Assembly: GCF_004123675.1 (NCBI RefSeq)
Contig: NZ_CP035417.1
Location: 673,501-737,500, forward strand
DNA from: Leisingera sp. NJS204
GTDB lineage: Bacteria > Pseudomonadota > Alphaproteobacteria > Rhodobacterales > Rhodobacteraceae
Direction: 5' to 3'
Length of the DNA: 64,000 nt
In this document: positions 1-8,944 of the stretch, one piece after another
Numbering within the stretch: the first letter of the stretch is position 1
How the letters are laid out: the number at the start of each line of letters is the position of its first letter
Program-made: the position numbers and the translations under genes
The notes under the pieces: model-generated
What the model was told of the DNA's origin: nothing
What the model saw: the letters and a program-made list of their open reading frames with translations, nothing else
Databases searched by the model: none

Positions 1-1523
1 ACCCCGAAAGCCAGGATTGGGTGATCTTCAACCTGCGCCCCGAGGCAAAATTCTCCGATGGCAGCCCGGTCACCGCTGATGACGTGGTGTTTTCCCACAA
101 TATCCTGCTGGATCAGGGGCTGAAATCTTATGCCGAAGCTGTGCGCAAACGCATCCCCAAGGCCGAGGCACTGGATCCGCACCGGGTCAAATTCCACTTC
201 AGTCCGGATTTTCCCCGCCGGGCGATGATCACTCAGGTCGGCGGCACGCCGGTGTTCTCCAAGGCCTGGTTTGAGGCCGACCCCGAAAACCGCCGCCTGG
301 ATGAGCCGCGGCTGGATCCGGGCATCGGCTCCGGCCCCTATGTGCTGGAAAGCGCCGAGGTGAACCAGCGCATCACCTACCGCCGCAACCCGGATTACTG
401 GGGCGCAGGGCTGAACGTGAACATCGGCCGCCACAACTATGACCGCATCCGGGTTGAATACTTCGGCGATGCAATTGCCGCGATGGAGGGGTTCAAGGCG
501 GGCGTCTATACACTGCGCCCCGAGAACAACTCGAAAAGCTGGGCCACGTCTTATGACTTTGCCGCGGTGGATAAGGGCCAGGTGATCAAGGGCGAAATCC
601 CCGACGGCAATGTGCCATCTGCCAATGGCTTTGTGATGAACCTCTTGAAGCCCAAGTTCCAGGACATCCGCGTCCGCGAGGCGCTGCAGCTGGCGTTCAA
701 CTTTGAGTGGACCAACGAAAGCCTGCAGTACGGGCTGTTCCGCCATCGCTCCTCTTTCTGGCAGGATTCGCCGCTGGCCGCGCAGGGCCTGCCCGAGGGC
801 CGTGAGAAAGAGGTGCTGGAGGCGCTGGGCGATCAGATCGACCGTGCGCTGCTGACCTCGGAACCGGTGATGGCGCATAGCTCCAAGGCGTCGCGCCCCG
901 GAGACCGCAAAAACCTGCGCCGGGCAATGAAACTGCTGGACGATGCCGGCTGGGCCGTCGGCGATGACGGGTTGCGCCGCAATGCGCAAGGCGAAGTGCT
1001 GAAATTGGAGTTTCTGGCCGACAGCCCGACAATTGAACGCATCGTGCAGCCCTATGTCACCAACCTGCGCACCATGGGCGTGGATGCGGTGCTGAACCGG
1101 GTCGATTACGCGCAATACACCAGCCGCCGCCGGGAAAAGGAGTTCGATATGATCTCCTCGGCCTACCGGATGTCGCTGGAGCCTTCGACCGGCCTGTACC
1201 AGTATTTCGGATCCGAGGCGCATGAATATTCGGTGTTCAACCCGGCAGGGCTGGCAGACCCGGCGGTGGATGCGCTGATCGGCAATATCGTCAACGCTAA
1301 AACCCAGGAAGACCTGCGCGCCAATGCCCGCGCGCTGGACCGGGTGCTGCGGGCCAAGCGGTTCATGGTGCCGGCCTGGTATCTGGATGTCAGCTGGATC
1401 GCCTATTGGGACATGTACCGCCAGCCGGACAACCTGCCGCCCTATGACACCGGCATGCTGGACCTGTGGTGGATCGATGCGTCCCGCGAGGCCGAACTCA
1501 AATCCGCCGGCGCGCTTCGGTAA
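1..1523 (+). CDS. YejA-like ABC peptide/microcin C substrate-binding protein, 5' end cut by window
   Basis: This is the C-terminal part (about 507 residues) of a family-5 extracellular solute-binding protein, the periplasmic receptor of oligopeptide-type ABC importers. The reading frame is open from base 3 (PESQDWVIF...), so the true start and signal peptide lie outside the window. The GTG at 21 is internal. Family signatures visible are FNLRPEAKFSDGSPVTADDV near the start, GSGPYVLE, and YRRNPDYWG. The long YejA-type C-terminus ends in a DLWWIDASREAELKSAGA tail. The next gene begins 9 bases downstream and encodes a YejB-type permease, followed by YejE and YejF types, so this is most likely the receptor of a YejABEF importer. 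That system takes up peptides and microcin C-like compounds in E. coli. The native substrate here is not known. Confidence 0.9.
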   Translation, partial: PESQDWVIFNLRPEAKFSDGSPVTADDVVFSHNILLDQGLKSYAEAVRKRIPKAEALDPHRVKFHFSPDFPRRAMITQVGGTPVFSKAWFEADPENRRLDEPRLDPGIGSGPYVLESAEVNQRITYRRNPDYWGAGLNVNIGRHNYDRIRVEYFGDAIAAMEGFKAGVYTLRPENNSKSWATSYDFAAVDKGQVIKGEIPDGNVPSANGFVMNLLKPKFQDIRVREALQLAFNFEWTNESLQYGLFRHRSSFWQDSPLAAQGLPEGREKEVLEALGDQIDRALLTSEPVMAHSSKASRPGDRKNLRRAMKLLDDAGWAVGDDGLRRNAQGEVLKLEFLADSPTIERIVQPYVTNLRTMGVDAVLNRVDYAQYTSRRREKEFDMISSAYRMSLEPSTGLYQYFGSEAHEYSVFNPAGLADPAVDALIGNIVNAKTQEDLRANARALDRVLRAKRFMVPAWYLDVSWIAYWDMYRQPDNLPPYDTGMLDLWWIDASREAELKSAGALR

Positions 1524-1532
1524 GACAGAGAC

Positions 1533-2618
1533 ATGGCAGCCTATATCTTCAGACGCCTGCTGTTGGTGATCCCGACGCTGTTCGGCATCCTGCTGGTGAA
1601 CTTTGCCCTGGTGCAGTTTGTGCCCGGCGGTCCGGTAGAGCAGATCATCGCCCAGCTGGAAGGCGGCGGCGACGTGTTCGAAGGCTTTGCCGGCGGCGGC
1701 GGCGATACCGGCACCGAGGCGATCAGCGCCAATGAAAACTACGCCGGCCGTCAGGGCCTGCCGCCTGAGCTGATCGAGGAACTGCAGCAGCAGTTCGGCC
1801 TTGATAAGCCGCCACTGGAGCGCTTCCTGACAATGCTTGGCAACTATGCCCGCTTTGATTTCGGCGAGAGTTATTTCCGCAAGATCGACGTGACCGACCT
1901 GGTGCTGGAGAAAATGCCGGTTTCAATCTCGCTAGGCCTGTGGTCCACGCTGATCGCCTATATGATCTCGATCCCGATGGGCATCCGCAAGGCGCTGCGG
2001 GACGGCTCGCGCTTTGACACCTGGACCAGCGGTTTCATCATCGCCGCCTATGCGATCCCGTCGTTCCTGTTTGCAATTATGCTGCTGGTGCTGTTTGCCG
2101 GCGGTTCCTACTGGCAGATCTTCCCGCTCCGGGGCCTCACCTCCGACAACTGGGATCAGCTGAGCCTGATCGGTAAGATCGGCGATTATGCCTGGCACAT
2201 CGCGCTGCCGGTGCTGGCCTCGACTATCGGCGCCTTTGCAACGCTGACGCTGCTGACCAAGAACTCCTTTCTGGACGAGATCAAGAAGCAATACGTGATG
2301 ACCGCCCGCGCCAAGGGCCTCAGCGAGAACCGGGTGCTGTACGGTCACGTGTTCCGCAACGCGATGCTGATTGTGATTGCCGGCTTTCCCTCGGTTTTTA
2401 TCGGCGTGTTTTTCTCCGGCTCGCTGATCATCGAGACGATCTTCTCGCTCGACGGTCTTGGCCGGCTGGGGTTTGAGGCCGCGGTGGCGCGCGACTACCC
2501 GGTGATTTTCGGCACTCTGTTCATCTTCGGCTTGATGAGCCTGGTTGTCGGCATCGTCTCGGACCTGATGTATGTGCTGGTCGACCCGCGCATCGACTTT
2601 GACAAGCGGGAGGGCTGA
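1533..2618 (+). CDS. yejB: YejB-type ABC transporter permease
   Basis: This 361-aa inner-membrane protein is one half of the translocation channel of the peptide importer. The N-terminus ([19 protein letters not shown]) is the usual first helix of DppB/YejB permeases. Residues about 45-75 form a Gly/Glu-rich periplasmic insert before the GLDKPP segment, as in YejB proteins. The BPD_transp_1 core has several membrane helices and an EAA loop ([20 protein letters not shown]) near residue 260 that contacts the ATPase. The gene starts 9 bases after the binding-protein stop and ends 3 bases before the next permease, so the three are co-transcribed. The symbol rests on gene order plus family features. 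Confidence 0.92.
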   Translation: MAAYIFRRLLLVIPTLFGILLVNFALVQFVPGGPVEQIIAQLEGGGDVFEGFAGGGGDTGTEAISANENYAGRQGLPPELIEELQQQFGLDKPPLERFLTMLGNYARFDFGESYFRKIDVTDLVLEKMPVSISLGLWSTLIAYMISIPMGIRKALRDGSRFDTWTSGFIIAAYAIPSFLFAIMLLVLFAGGSYWQIFPLRGLTSDNWDQLSLIGKIGDYAWHIALPVLASTIGAFATLTLLTKNSFLDEIKKQYVMTARAKGLSENRVLYGHVFRNAMLIVIAGFPSVFIGVFFSGSLIIETIFSLDGLGRLGFEAAVARDYPVIFGTLFIFGLMSLVVGIVSDLMYVLVDPRIDFDKREG

Positions 2619-2621
2619 CTG

Positions 2622-3728
2622 ATGGCACTTTCCCCCCTGAACCAGCGCCGCTGGAACAATTTCCGCAAGAATAAGCGCGCCTTCTGGTCGCTGATCCTGT
2701 TCACCGTACTGTTCACATGTTCGCTTTTTGCCGAGTTCATCGCCAACGACAAACCAATCCTGGTGAGCTACCGCGGCGGGATCTACGCACCGGTGTTCAA
2801 ATTCTACCCCGAAACCCGTTTCGGCGGCGATTTCCAGACCGAGGCGATCTACAGCGACCCGGAGGTGGAATGCCTGATCCGCTCCGGCGGGATCGAGGAC
2901 TGCTTTGACGAACCCGAACAGATCCTGGAAGAAATCGCCGCTGGCACCTATGCCGCGGAGGGGTTTCAGGCAGGCTGGACCCTTTGGCCGCCGATCCCCT
3001 ACAGCTTCAACACCACCGTTGACCGTCCCGGTGCCGCGCCGCTGCCGCCCAATGGCCAGAACCTGCTGGGCACCGATGACACCAAACGCGACGTGCTGGC
3101 ACGAGTGATCCACGGCTTCCGCTTGTCGATCCTGTTCACCCTGATCGTGACCGGTGCTGCCACGGTGCTGGGCATCCTGGCCGGTGCGGTGCAGGGTTTT
3201 TTCGGCGGCTGGCTGGATCTGGTGTTCCAGCGCATCATTGAAATTTGGAGCTCCACCCCGACGCTTTATGTGATCATCATCATGTTCGCGATCCTGGGGC
3301 GCGGTTTCTGGCTCTTGGTGTTCCTGATGATCCTGTTCGGCTGGACTGCGCTGGTCGGCGTGGTACGGGCCGAATTCCTGCGTGCCCGCAATCTTGAGTA
3401 CGTCCGTGCCGCCAAGGCGCTGGGGGTCGGCAATATGACCATCATGTTCCGCCACATGCTGCCCAATGCAATGGTGGCAACGCTGACCATGCTGCCCTTT
3501 ATCGTGACCGGCACTATTTCGGCGCTGGCGGGGCTGGACTTCCTCGGCTTCGGCCTGCCGTCCTCGGCGCCAAGCCTGGGGGAGCTGACGTTGCAGGCCA
3601 AACAGAACCTGGAGGCCCCCTGGCTGGCCTTCACCGCCTTTTTCACCTTTGCCATCATGCTGTCGCTGCTGGTCTTCATCTTTGAGGGCGTGCGCGATGC
3701 CTTCGACCCGCGGAAGACGTTTTCATGA
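2622..3728 (+). CDS. yejE: YejE-type ABC transporter permease
   Basis: This 368-aa inner-membrane permease pairs with YejB. After the first helix (residues about 22-42) comes a roughly 100-residue periplasmic segment, longer than in DppC and typical of YejE. It runs through NTTVDRPGAAPLPPNGQNLLGTDD. The permease core follows, with an EAA loop (VRAAKALGVGNMTIMFRHML) and a C-terminus ending DAFDPRKTFS. The start ATG lies 3 bases after the yejB stop (tgactgATG). A 103-base gap separates it from the ATPase gene. I saw no terminator in that gap, so the operon probably continues. Confidence 0.92.
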   Translation: MALSPLNQRRWNNFRKNKRAFWSLILFTVLFTCSLFAEFIANDKPILVSYRGGIYAPVFKFYPETRFGGDFQTEAIYSDPEVECLIRSGGIEDCFDEPEQILEEIAAGTYAAEGFQAGWTLWPPIPYSFNTTVDRPGAAPLPPNGQNLLGTDDTKRDVLARVIHGFRLSILFTLIVTGAATVLGILAGAVQGFFGGWLDLVFQRIIEIWSSTPTLYVIIIMFAILGRGFWLLVFLMILFGWTALVGVVRAEFLRARNLEYVRAAKALGVGNMTIMFRHMLPNAMVATLTMLPFIVTGTISALAGLDFLGFGLPSSAPSLGELTLQAKQNLEAPWLAFTAFFTFAIMLSLLVFIFEGVRDAFDPRKTFS

Positions 3729-3831
3729 GGATGCTGTCGAAGCACGGCAATAGGGCGAAGCCTGCCTGGGGAGGCGCAGCCCGGGCCGCAAGCGTCCCGG
3801 ACGAAGAACGGGGCAATGGAGCCGCAAAAGA

Positions 3832-5424
3832 ATGACCGCAAATTCCTCCCCCCTCCTGAATGTCCAGAACCTCCGCGTCTCCTTCCGCCAGGACGGCAAG
3901 GTGACAGAGGCCGTGCGCGGCGTCTCCTTCTCCGTCGGCCGCGGCGAGACGGTTGCCCTGGTGGGCGAAAGCGGCTCGGGCAAATCGGTCTCGGCGCTCT
4001 CCACTGTGTCGCTGCTGGGCGACAGCGCCATGGTGAGCGGCTCCGTCACCTACGGCGGCACCGAAATGGTGGGCGCCGATGAGAAGCACCTGATGGATGT
4101 GCGCGGCAATGACATCAGCTTCATCTTTCAGGAGCCGATGACCTCGCTCAACCCGCTGCACACCATTGAACGCCAGCTGGAGGAATCCATCGCCCTGCAC
4201 CAAGGGCTGACGGGTCGCGCGGCGCGGGAGCGTATTCTGGAGCTGATGAACAAGGTCGGCATCCGTGACGCGGAAAGCCGGCTCAGCGCCTATCCGCATC
4301 AGCTGTCGGGCGGCCAGCGGCAGCGGGTGATGATTGCCATGGCGCTGGCCAACAAGCCCGACATCCTGATCGCGGACGAACCCACAACGGCGCTGGATGT
4401 GACCATCCAGGCGCAGATTCTGGACCTTTTGGCGGACCTTAAGAAAAGCGAAGGCATGGGGCTGTTGTTCATCACCCATGACCTTGGCATCGTGCGCCGC
4501 ATCGCCGACCGTGTCTGCGTGATGAAGGACGGTGAAATAGTCGAGGAAGGCCCGGCAGCAAAGATCTTTGCCAATCCGCAGCACGCCTACACCCGGAAAC
4601 TGCTGGCAGCCGAGCCATCGGGAACGCCTCCGCCGGTGCCGGATGACGCCAAAGAGCTGGTGGCGGCACAGGACCTGAAAGTCTGGTTCCCGATCCAGCG
4701 CGGCCTGTTGAAACGCACAGTCGGCCATGTGAAGGCGGTGAACCCGATGTCGCTCTCAGTGCGGAGTGGCGAAACCCTGGGTATCGTCGGCGAATCCGGG
4801 TCCGGCAAGACCACGCTGGCACTTGCCATCATGCGGCTGATTGCCTCCGAGGGCGCGGTCACATTCCAGGGGCAGGACCTGCGCAAATGGTCCACCCGCG
4901 ACCTGCGTGCTTTGCGCAAGGATATGCAGATCGTGTTCCAGGATCCCTTCGGCTCGCTCAGCCCGCGGATGACCTGCGCTCAGATCATCTCCGAGGGGCT
5001 GGCGATCCACAAGGTCGACCAGCACCGCAAGCCGCGCGAGCTGGTGGCCGAGGTGATGCAGGAGGTCGGCCTGGACCCGGCAGCGATGGACCGTTACCCG
5101 CATGAGTTTTCCGGCGGTCAGCGCCAGCGCATCGCCATCGCCCGGGCCATGGTGCTGCGCCCCAAGCTGGTGGTTCTGGATGAGCCGACCTCGGCCTTGG
5201 ACATGACGGTACAGGTGCAGATTGTCGAGCTGCTGCGCGACCTGCAGACCCGTTACGGGCTTGCCTATCTGTTCATTTCCCACGACCTCAACGTGGTGCG
5301 GGCGATGTCGCATCAGGTGGTGGTGATGAACCAGGGCGACGTGGTGGAGACCGGTGCGGCCGAGGCGCTGTTCACCAACCCGCAGGCAGACTACACCCGC
5401 AGGCTGCTGGCGGCGGCGGGTTAA
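3832..5424 (+). CDS. yejF: YejF-type duplicated ABC ATPase
   Basis: This 530-aa protein carries two complete nucleotide-binding domains in one chain, as in YejF, so a single gene supplies both ATPase sites. Domain 1 has Walker A GESGSGKS, signature LSGGQRQRV and Walker [13 protein letters not shown]. Domain 2 has Walker [10 protein letters not shown], signature FSGGQRQRI and [12 protein letters not shown]. Each domain is followed by the oligopeptide-transporter tail ([11 protein letters not shown] and [11 protein letters not shown]). The ribosome-binding site before ATG 3832 is weak (gccgcaaaaga). A palindromic repeat element lies downstream. Confidence 0.93.
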   Translation: MTANSSPLLNVQNLRVSFRQDGKVTEAVRGVSFSVGRGETVALVGESGSGKSVSALSTVSLLGDSAMVSGSVTYGGTEMVGADEKHLMDVRGNDISFIFQEPMTSLNPLHTIERQLEESIALHQGLTGRAARERILELMNKVGIRDAESRLSAYPHQLSGGQRQRVMIAMALANKPDILIADEPTTALDVTIQAQILDLLADLKKSEGMGLLFITHDLGIVRRIADRVCVMKDGEIVEEGPAAKIFANPQHAYTRKLLAAEPSGTPPPVPDDAKELVAAQDLKVWFPIQRGLLKRTVGHVKAVNPMSLSVRSGETLGIVGESGSGKTTLALAIMRLIASEGAVTFQGQDLRKWSTRDLRALRKDMQIVFQDPFGSLSPRMTCAQIISEGLAIHKVDQHRKPRELVAEVMQEVGLDPAAMDRYPHEFSGGQRQRIAIARAMVLRPKLVVLDEPTSALDMTVQVQIVELLRDLQTRYGLAYLFISHDLNVVRAMSHQVVVMNQGDVVETGAAEALFTNPQADYTRRLLAAAG

Positions 5425-5516
5425 CCCGCCCCTGATTAACATTGTGGCAGGCTTTGCAGCATTTATGCGCACGCTGCCGGCGCAACGCCCACAAGTTGCG
5501 GCAGTGCGATTGACCA

Positions 5517-5538
5517 AATGTTTCGCGCGCGAAACATT
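5517..5538. repeat. 22-bp perfect palindrome between yejF and hemN
   Basis: The left arm AATGTTTCGCG is followed directly by its exact reverse complement. The outer part (TGTTTC...GAAACA) resembles chromosomal parS sites, but the central spacing is two bases longer than the usual GTTTCACGTGAAAC core. It is not followed by a T-run, so a binding site is more likely than a terminator. The protein that would bind it is unknown. Confidence 0.6.
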
Positions 5539-5586
5539 GCGGCAGCGGTGCTGACCTATCTGTGTCACCCCGGAACAGGCGGAAAC

Positions 5587-5720
5587 CTCCCGCGCCCGCA
5601 GGCCCGCCCGGCTGATGCCAGACGGGCCTTAGCGGCCTTGGGCCGGGCTCAGCGCCGCTGGCGCTGAGCCCGGCCCAACGGAAGCGCTGTGCCACATGGC
5701 GCAGCGGCGACGGGCGGGAG
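5587..5720. repeat. Nested palindromic intergenic element, copy A
   Basis: The outer arms are CTCCCGC at the left and GCGGGAG at the right. An inner perfect hairpin runs from 5639 to 5678 and begins TTGGGC and ends GCCCAA. A second small stem-loop (GGCCCGCC...GACGGGCC) sits left of it. It shares this architecture with copies at 8376, 21011, 49563, 53047 and 60489. It lies between the convergent ends of yejF and hemN, where it could fold in both transcripts. No open reading frame of note is present in 5425-5743. Confidence 0.75.
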
Positions 5721-5743
5721 AGGCTGGCAATCCGGGAGAGATT

Positions 5744-7099
5744 TCAAACCGCTGTACTGTGGGCAGCCGTGCTGAGATCATAGGCGTCAAAGCTGCGGGC
5801 GATCATCCGGGTCAGCGGACGGGCCTCCTCGCGGATAGCAAGGCCTTGGGCGGACACCGAAAGCATGCCAGGGAAGGCGGCGCCGGCCTCGGCGAACATC
5901 CTTTCCAATCTTGCGGCAGGCACGGCAAAGCGCGACAGGATCTCCTCCCGGCTGATCCGGAAGTCGCACATCAACGCCTCGATCAGCCGCGCCCGCAAGA
6001 GATCTTCGCCGCGGAACCCGTGGCCGCGAGCAGTGGCGAATTGCCCGTCGCGGATAGCACGGATATAGGCCGATGTGCCCGGTGCATTCTGCGCATAGCC
6101 CTGTGGAAACCGTGAGATCGCCGAGGCGCCGACCCCGATCAGCACCTCCGCCGGGTCATTTGTATAACCTTGGAAACTACGCCGCAGCCGCCCGGTCCGC
6201 TGCGCCACCGCCAGCCCGTCATCGGGCCGTGCAAAGTGATCGATACCGACCTCCCGGTAGCCGTCCCACAGGAACAGCCGGCGGGCGGTCTCAAACAGCT
6301 GCAGCCGGGCTTCGGGCGTTGGCAGAGTGTCCGAGCGGATCATGCTTTGCCGCCCGGCCATCCAGGGCACATGGGCATAGCCGTAAACCGCCACCCGGCC
6401 TGGGGTCAGCGAAACGAGCTTTTGCACGCTGTCGGTCATTCCTGCCGGTGTCTGATACGGCAGCCCGTACAGGATATCGGCGTTCAGGCCGTCAATTCCA
6501 TGGTTGCGCAGCTGTTCGATGGCCGTCCGGGTCGACTCGAAGCTTTGGATGCGGCCAATCGCCTGCTGAATGGTGCTGTCGAAATCCTGAACCCCGACCG
6601 TGGCATGGGTCATGCCGGACCCGGCCAGCGCCTCCAGCCGCCGGTCCCCGATCTCATTCGGGTCGATTTCAACCGAGAACTCCGCCCGGGGCGCCAGTGG
6701 AATGGCCTCTGCGATGGTGCTGGCCAGATCGCGGATCAGCTCAGCGTTCAGGATCGTCGGAGTGCCGCCGCCCCAATGCAGGCGCGACAGCGTCACGCCC
6801 TCTGGCAGCTGCTGCCGCAGCAGTGCAATCTCGGCCTTCAATACCTGAACATAGGCCTCCACCGGCGCGTCCGAGCGGGTGCCCTGGGTGCGGCAGGCAC
6901 AGAACCAGCACAGCCTGCGGCAGTACGGTACATGCACGTACACGGAAATACTGCTGCCGGGGGCAACCTTTGACACCCAGCCGGAAAACCGGGCGGGATC
7001 CACTGCATCTCCGAAATGCGGCGCCGTCGGGTAACTTGTATAGCGCGGCACTTTGGCGTCGAATAATCCGAGTTCGGCCAATTGAGGTTTCTGATCCAT
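5744..7099 (-). CDS. hemN: Oxygen-independent coproporphyrinogen III oxidase
   Basis: This 451-aa radical SAM enzyme decarboxylates coproporphyrinogen III to protoporphyrinogen IX without O2, in the cytoplasm. The cluster motif is CRRLCWFC (C-x3-C-x2-C) about 60 residues in, followed by HWGGGTPT, the SAM-binding glycine motif. The C-terminal HemN domain and the length match the E. coli type. I chose ATG 7099 (MDQKPQLAELGLFD), because upstream codons do not look coding. The AAAGG before it is only one or two bases from the ATG, so this is an unusual ribosome-binding site. An FNR box at 7134-7147 is centred 41 bp upstream of the ATG. That position suggests anaerobic activation and possibly a leaderless message. 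Confidence 0.95.
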   Translation of the reverse strand: MDQKPQLAELGLFDAKVPRYTSYPTAPHFGDAVDPARFSGWVSKVAPGSSISVYVHVPYCRRLCWFCACRTQGTRSDAPVEAYVQVLKAEIALLRQQLPEGVTLSRLHWGGGTPTILNAELIRDLASTIAEAIPLAPRAEFSVEIDPNEIGDRRLEALAGSGMTHATVGVQDFDSTIQQAIGRIQSFESTRTAIEQLRNHGIDGLNADILYGLPYQTPAGMTDSVQKLVSLTPGRVAVYGYAHVPWMAGRQSMIRSDTLPTPEARLQLFETARRLFLWDGYREVGIDHFARPDDGLAVAQRTGRLRRSFQGYTNDPAEVLIGVGASAISRFPQGYAQNAPGTSAYIRAIRDGQFATARGHGFRGEDLLRARLIEALMCDFRISREEILSRFAVPAARLERMFAEAGAAFPGMLSVSAQGLAIREEARPLTRMIARSFDAYDLSTAAHSTAV

Positions 7100-7133
7100 T
7101 CCTTTAGTTTTAGGCACGCCGGACAGGCAAACC

Positions 7134-7147
7134 TTGACCCAGATCAA
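7134..7147. promoter_or_regulatory. FNR/FnrL box between hemN and fnrL
   Basis: TTGACCCAGATCAA matches the FNR consensus TTGATNNNNATCAA at 9 of 10 fixed bases. It lies between the divergent hemN and fnrL genes. Its centre is 41.5 bp from the expected hemN start point, the class II activating position, with TAAAAC as a -10 candidate (7107-7112, minus strand). It also sits 20 bp upstream of the fnrL ATG, where occupancy would block fnrL, so autorepression is likely. Confidence 0.85.
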
Positions 7148-7160
7148 CCGAGATCCCCTG

Positions 7161-7901
7161 ATGCACGCTCCAGTATTGTCACAGTCCAGATGCGGCGACT
7201 GCCCGATCCGCCACCGCGCCGTCTGCGCGCGCTGCAACGCGGATGAGCTGGAGGAGCTGGATGCGGTCAAATACTACCGCACCTATGAGGCCGGCCAGCC
7301 GGTCATCTGGTCCGGCGATGTGATGACCTTTGTCGGGTCCGTGGTGTCGGGCATTGCCTCGCTGACCCAGACGATGGAGGACGGGCGCACCCAGATGGTG
7401 GGGCTGCTGCTGCCCAGCGATTTTGTCGGCCGGCCCGGACGTGAAGGGGCGGCATATGATGTGGTGGCGACCACCGACGTCGTGATGTGCTGCTTCCGCA
7501 AGAAACCGTTTGAAGAGCTGATGGAGCGCACCCCGCATATCGCCCACCGGCTGCTGGAGATGACGCTGGATGAGCTGGACGCCGCCCGCGAATGGATGCT
7601 GGTGCTGGGACGCAAGACAGCGCGCGAGAAGATTGCCAGCCTCTTGTCGATCATTGCCCGGCGCGATGCCTCGCTGACACCGCGCGGCGCCACCAGCCGC
7701 ATGGTGTTCGACCTGCCGCTGACCCGCGAGGCGATGGCGGATTACCTGGGCCTGACACTGGAAACCGTGAGCCGGCAGATTTCGGCTTTGAAGAGGGACG
7801 GCGTTATTGAGCTGGAAGGCAAGCGTCACGTCACAGTGCCCGACATGCGCCGCCTGATGGAAGAGGCCGGCGACGACAGCGACGGCGGCTTCCTGGGCTA
7901 A
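7161..7901 (+). CDS. fnrL: FnrL, oxygen-sensing Crp/Fnr family regulator
   Basis: This 246-aa global regulator senses O2 through a [4Fe-4S] cluster and activates microaerobic genes. The N-terminal cysteine pattern is C11-x2-C14-x7-C22-x2-C25, and C110/C111 supply the central ligand. A cyclic-nucleotide-binding-like fold follows, then a helix-turn-helix (TREAMADYLGLTLETVSRQI) that is typical of Fnr. I chose ATG 7161 because the in-frame TTG at 7134 lies inside the FNR box itself. The neighbours hemN, cco genes and the FNR boxes found here are its expected targets. Assignment to FnrL rather than another Fnr-like protein rests on the cysteine pattern and the hemN linkage. Confidence 0.95.
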   Translation: MHAPVLSQSRCGDCPIRHRAVCARCNADELEELDAVKYYRTYEAGQPVIWSGDVMTFVGSVVSGIASLTQTMEDGRTQMVGLLLPSDFVGRPGREGAAYDVVATTDVVMCCFRKKPFEELMERTPHIAHRLLEMTLDELDAAREWMLVLGRKTAREKIASLLSIIARRDASLTPRGATSRMVFDLPLTREAMADYLGLTLETVSRQISALKRDGVIELEGKRHVTVPDMRRLMEEAGDDSDGGFLG

Positions 7902-8375
7902 GGCCGCATTTCCTGCAATCCCATATTTGTTCTCTACCAGCCAGCCCGCCACCCGTACCGCGGGGCTGAGCGGGCCTGAGGCGCGCAGGCTCCACAGCCG
8001 CAGGTCCCGTGGCAGGCTGGCCCGGATGTCAAATGCCGCCACCAGCTTGCCGCTGGCCAGCAGCGGCGCTGGCGATGAGCCTGCCGGATTGGGGGGAGCA
8101 CGGTGCGGGTTATGCCCAGGCCATGTCGTATCTATCACAGGCACAGGCACAGGCGCAGGTGCCGGGCGGCATGATCGGGTTGCGCATCGGGACCTCTGAA
8201 TTGGTGCGCCGCGGGGTGGAGCCAAAGCACGACGGCGCTTAGCGGAGCTGATGGCCCGTGGCCTGCGGCCAGAGGTCCCGGTGGCGCTGGCGGGGGAAAT
8301 TGCAGAGTTCCGCGAGGCTTTTCAAGGGATGCACTACGTCCGCCAGGGTTAAGACCGGAAGAACAGGGAGGGGGC
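7902..8375. other. Eroded coding remnants, not recognised as an intact gene
   Basis: No intact gene is visible here. On the minus strand, about 8057-7911, the frame reads SGKLVAAFDIRASLPRDL and WLVENKYGI. This looks like the tail of a LysR-type effector domain, without the rest of the gene. On the plus strand, about 8075-8350, a separate frame (SYLSQAQAQAQVPGGMIG) stops at TAG 8237-8239 and continues in another frame (AELMARGLRPEVPVALAGE) to a stop at 8350. This suggests a frameshifted gene tail whose family I do not recognise. Confidence 0.35.
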
Positions 8376-8500
8376 CTCCCGCGCCTGCGCGTGCCCGGCT
8401 GTGCCGGACCCGCTGGCAGCCTTGGGCGTGGCACCGCAAAGCGGTGCCACGCCCAACGGGAGGAGGCCCTTCAGCAAGAAGGGCGGACGACGGGCGGGAG
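8376..8500. repeat. Nested palindromic intergenic element, copy B
   Basis: CTCCCGC and GCGGGAG form the outer arms. The inner hairpin runs 8422-8455, from TTGGGC to GCCCAA, with a stem continuing through GTGGCACCGC. A second stem (GGCCCTTC..GAAGGGC) lies to its right. The inner arm sequence GTGGCACCGC is shared with copy C at 21011, which shows sequence as well as structural relatedness. Confidence 0.75.
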
Positions 8501-8604
8501 CTGCGCCGCTTTGCAGCGCTTGCCGTCAGGTTCCTTGATGGCTGCAGGTGACCCGGTGCCGCGGGTGTGGTCTATTGGGGCAATCACAACAAACGGAGGC
8601 GGAA

Positions 8605-8862
8605 ATGCAGTTTGGAAGCTTGATCGGGATGCTGATCGTGGGGGCGCTGGCCGGCTGGCTGTCAGGCAAGATCATGCAAGGACGCGGCTTTGGCATTCTC
8701 GGCAATATCATCGTCGGCGTGGTTGGCGCCTTTCTGGCGGGAACGATCTTTCCGGCACTGGGGTTTGCCGCGGGCGGTGGTTTCATCTGGTCGCTGATCC
8801 ATGCCACCATCGGGGCGGTGATCCTGCTGTTCCTGATCGGCCTCATACGCAAGGCCGGGTAG
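8605..8862 (+). CDS. GlsB/YeaQ/YmgE family membrane protein
   Basis: This 85-aa transglycosylase-associated-family protein is a small inner-membrane protein linked to stress responses in other bacteria. Its molecular function is unclear. Three hydrophobic helices alternate with glycine-rich turns (GALAGWLSGKIMQGRGFGIL, NIIVGVVGAFLAG, and a C-terminal helix ending LIRKAG), as in YeaQ. ATG 8605 is preceded by a good GGAGG at 8595-8599. The gene is monocistronic and is followed by a terminator at 8883. Confidence 0.9.
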   Translation: MQFGSLIGMLIVGALAGWLSGKIMQGRGFGILGNIIVGVVGAFLAGTIFPALGFAAGGGFIWSLIHATIGAVILLFLIGLIRKAG

Positions 8863-8882
8863 GGCGCAGGCGGCGATTGACG

Positions 8883-8914
8883 AAAAAAGGCGCCCCTGCA
8901 GGGCGCCCTTTTTT
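8883..8914. terminator. Bidirectional rho-independent terminator
   Basis: Stem GGCGCCC (8889-8895) pairs with GGGCGCC (8901-8907) around a 5-base loop. Six A precede it and six T follow it. It can therefore end both the GlsB-type gene from the left and the convergent Usp gene from the right. Confidence 0.9.
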
Positions 8915-8944
8915 GTTTGGCAAGATTGCTGACTGATGGGTTCG

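Noticed and set aside
1932-3455. A 507-codon open frame on the minus strand across yejB and yejE
   Set aside because: Shadow of two membrane proteins with EAA loops; no coding features.
7134-7160. TTG at 7134 as the fnrL start
   Set aside because: It lies within the FNR box. ATG 7161 gives the standard cysteine-rich N-terminus.
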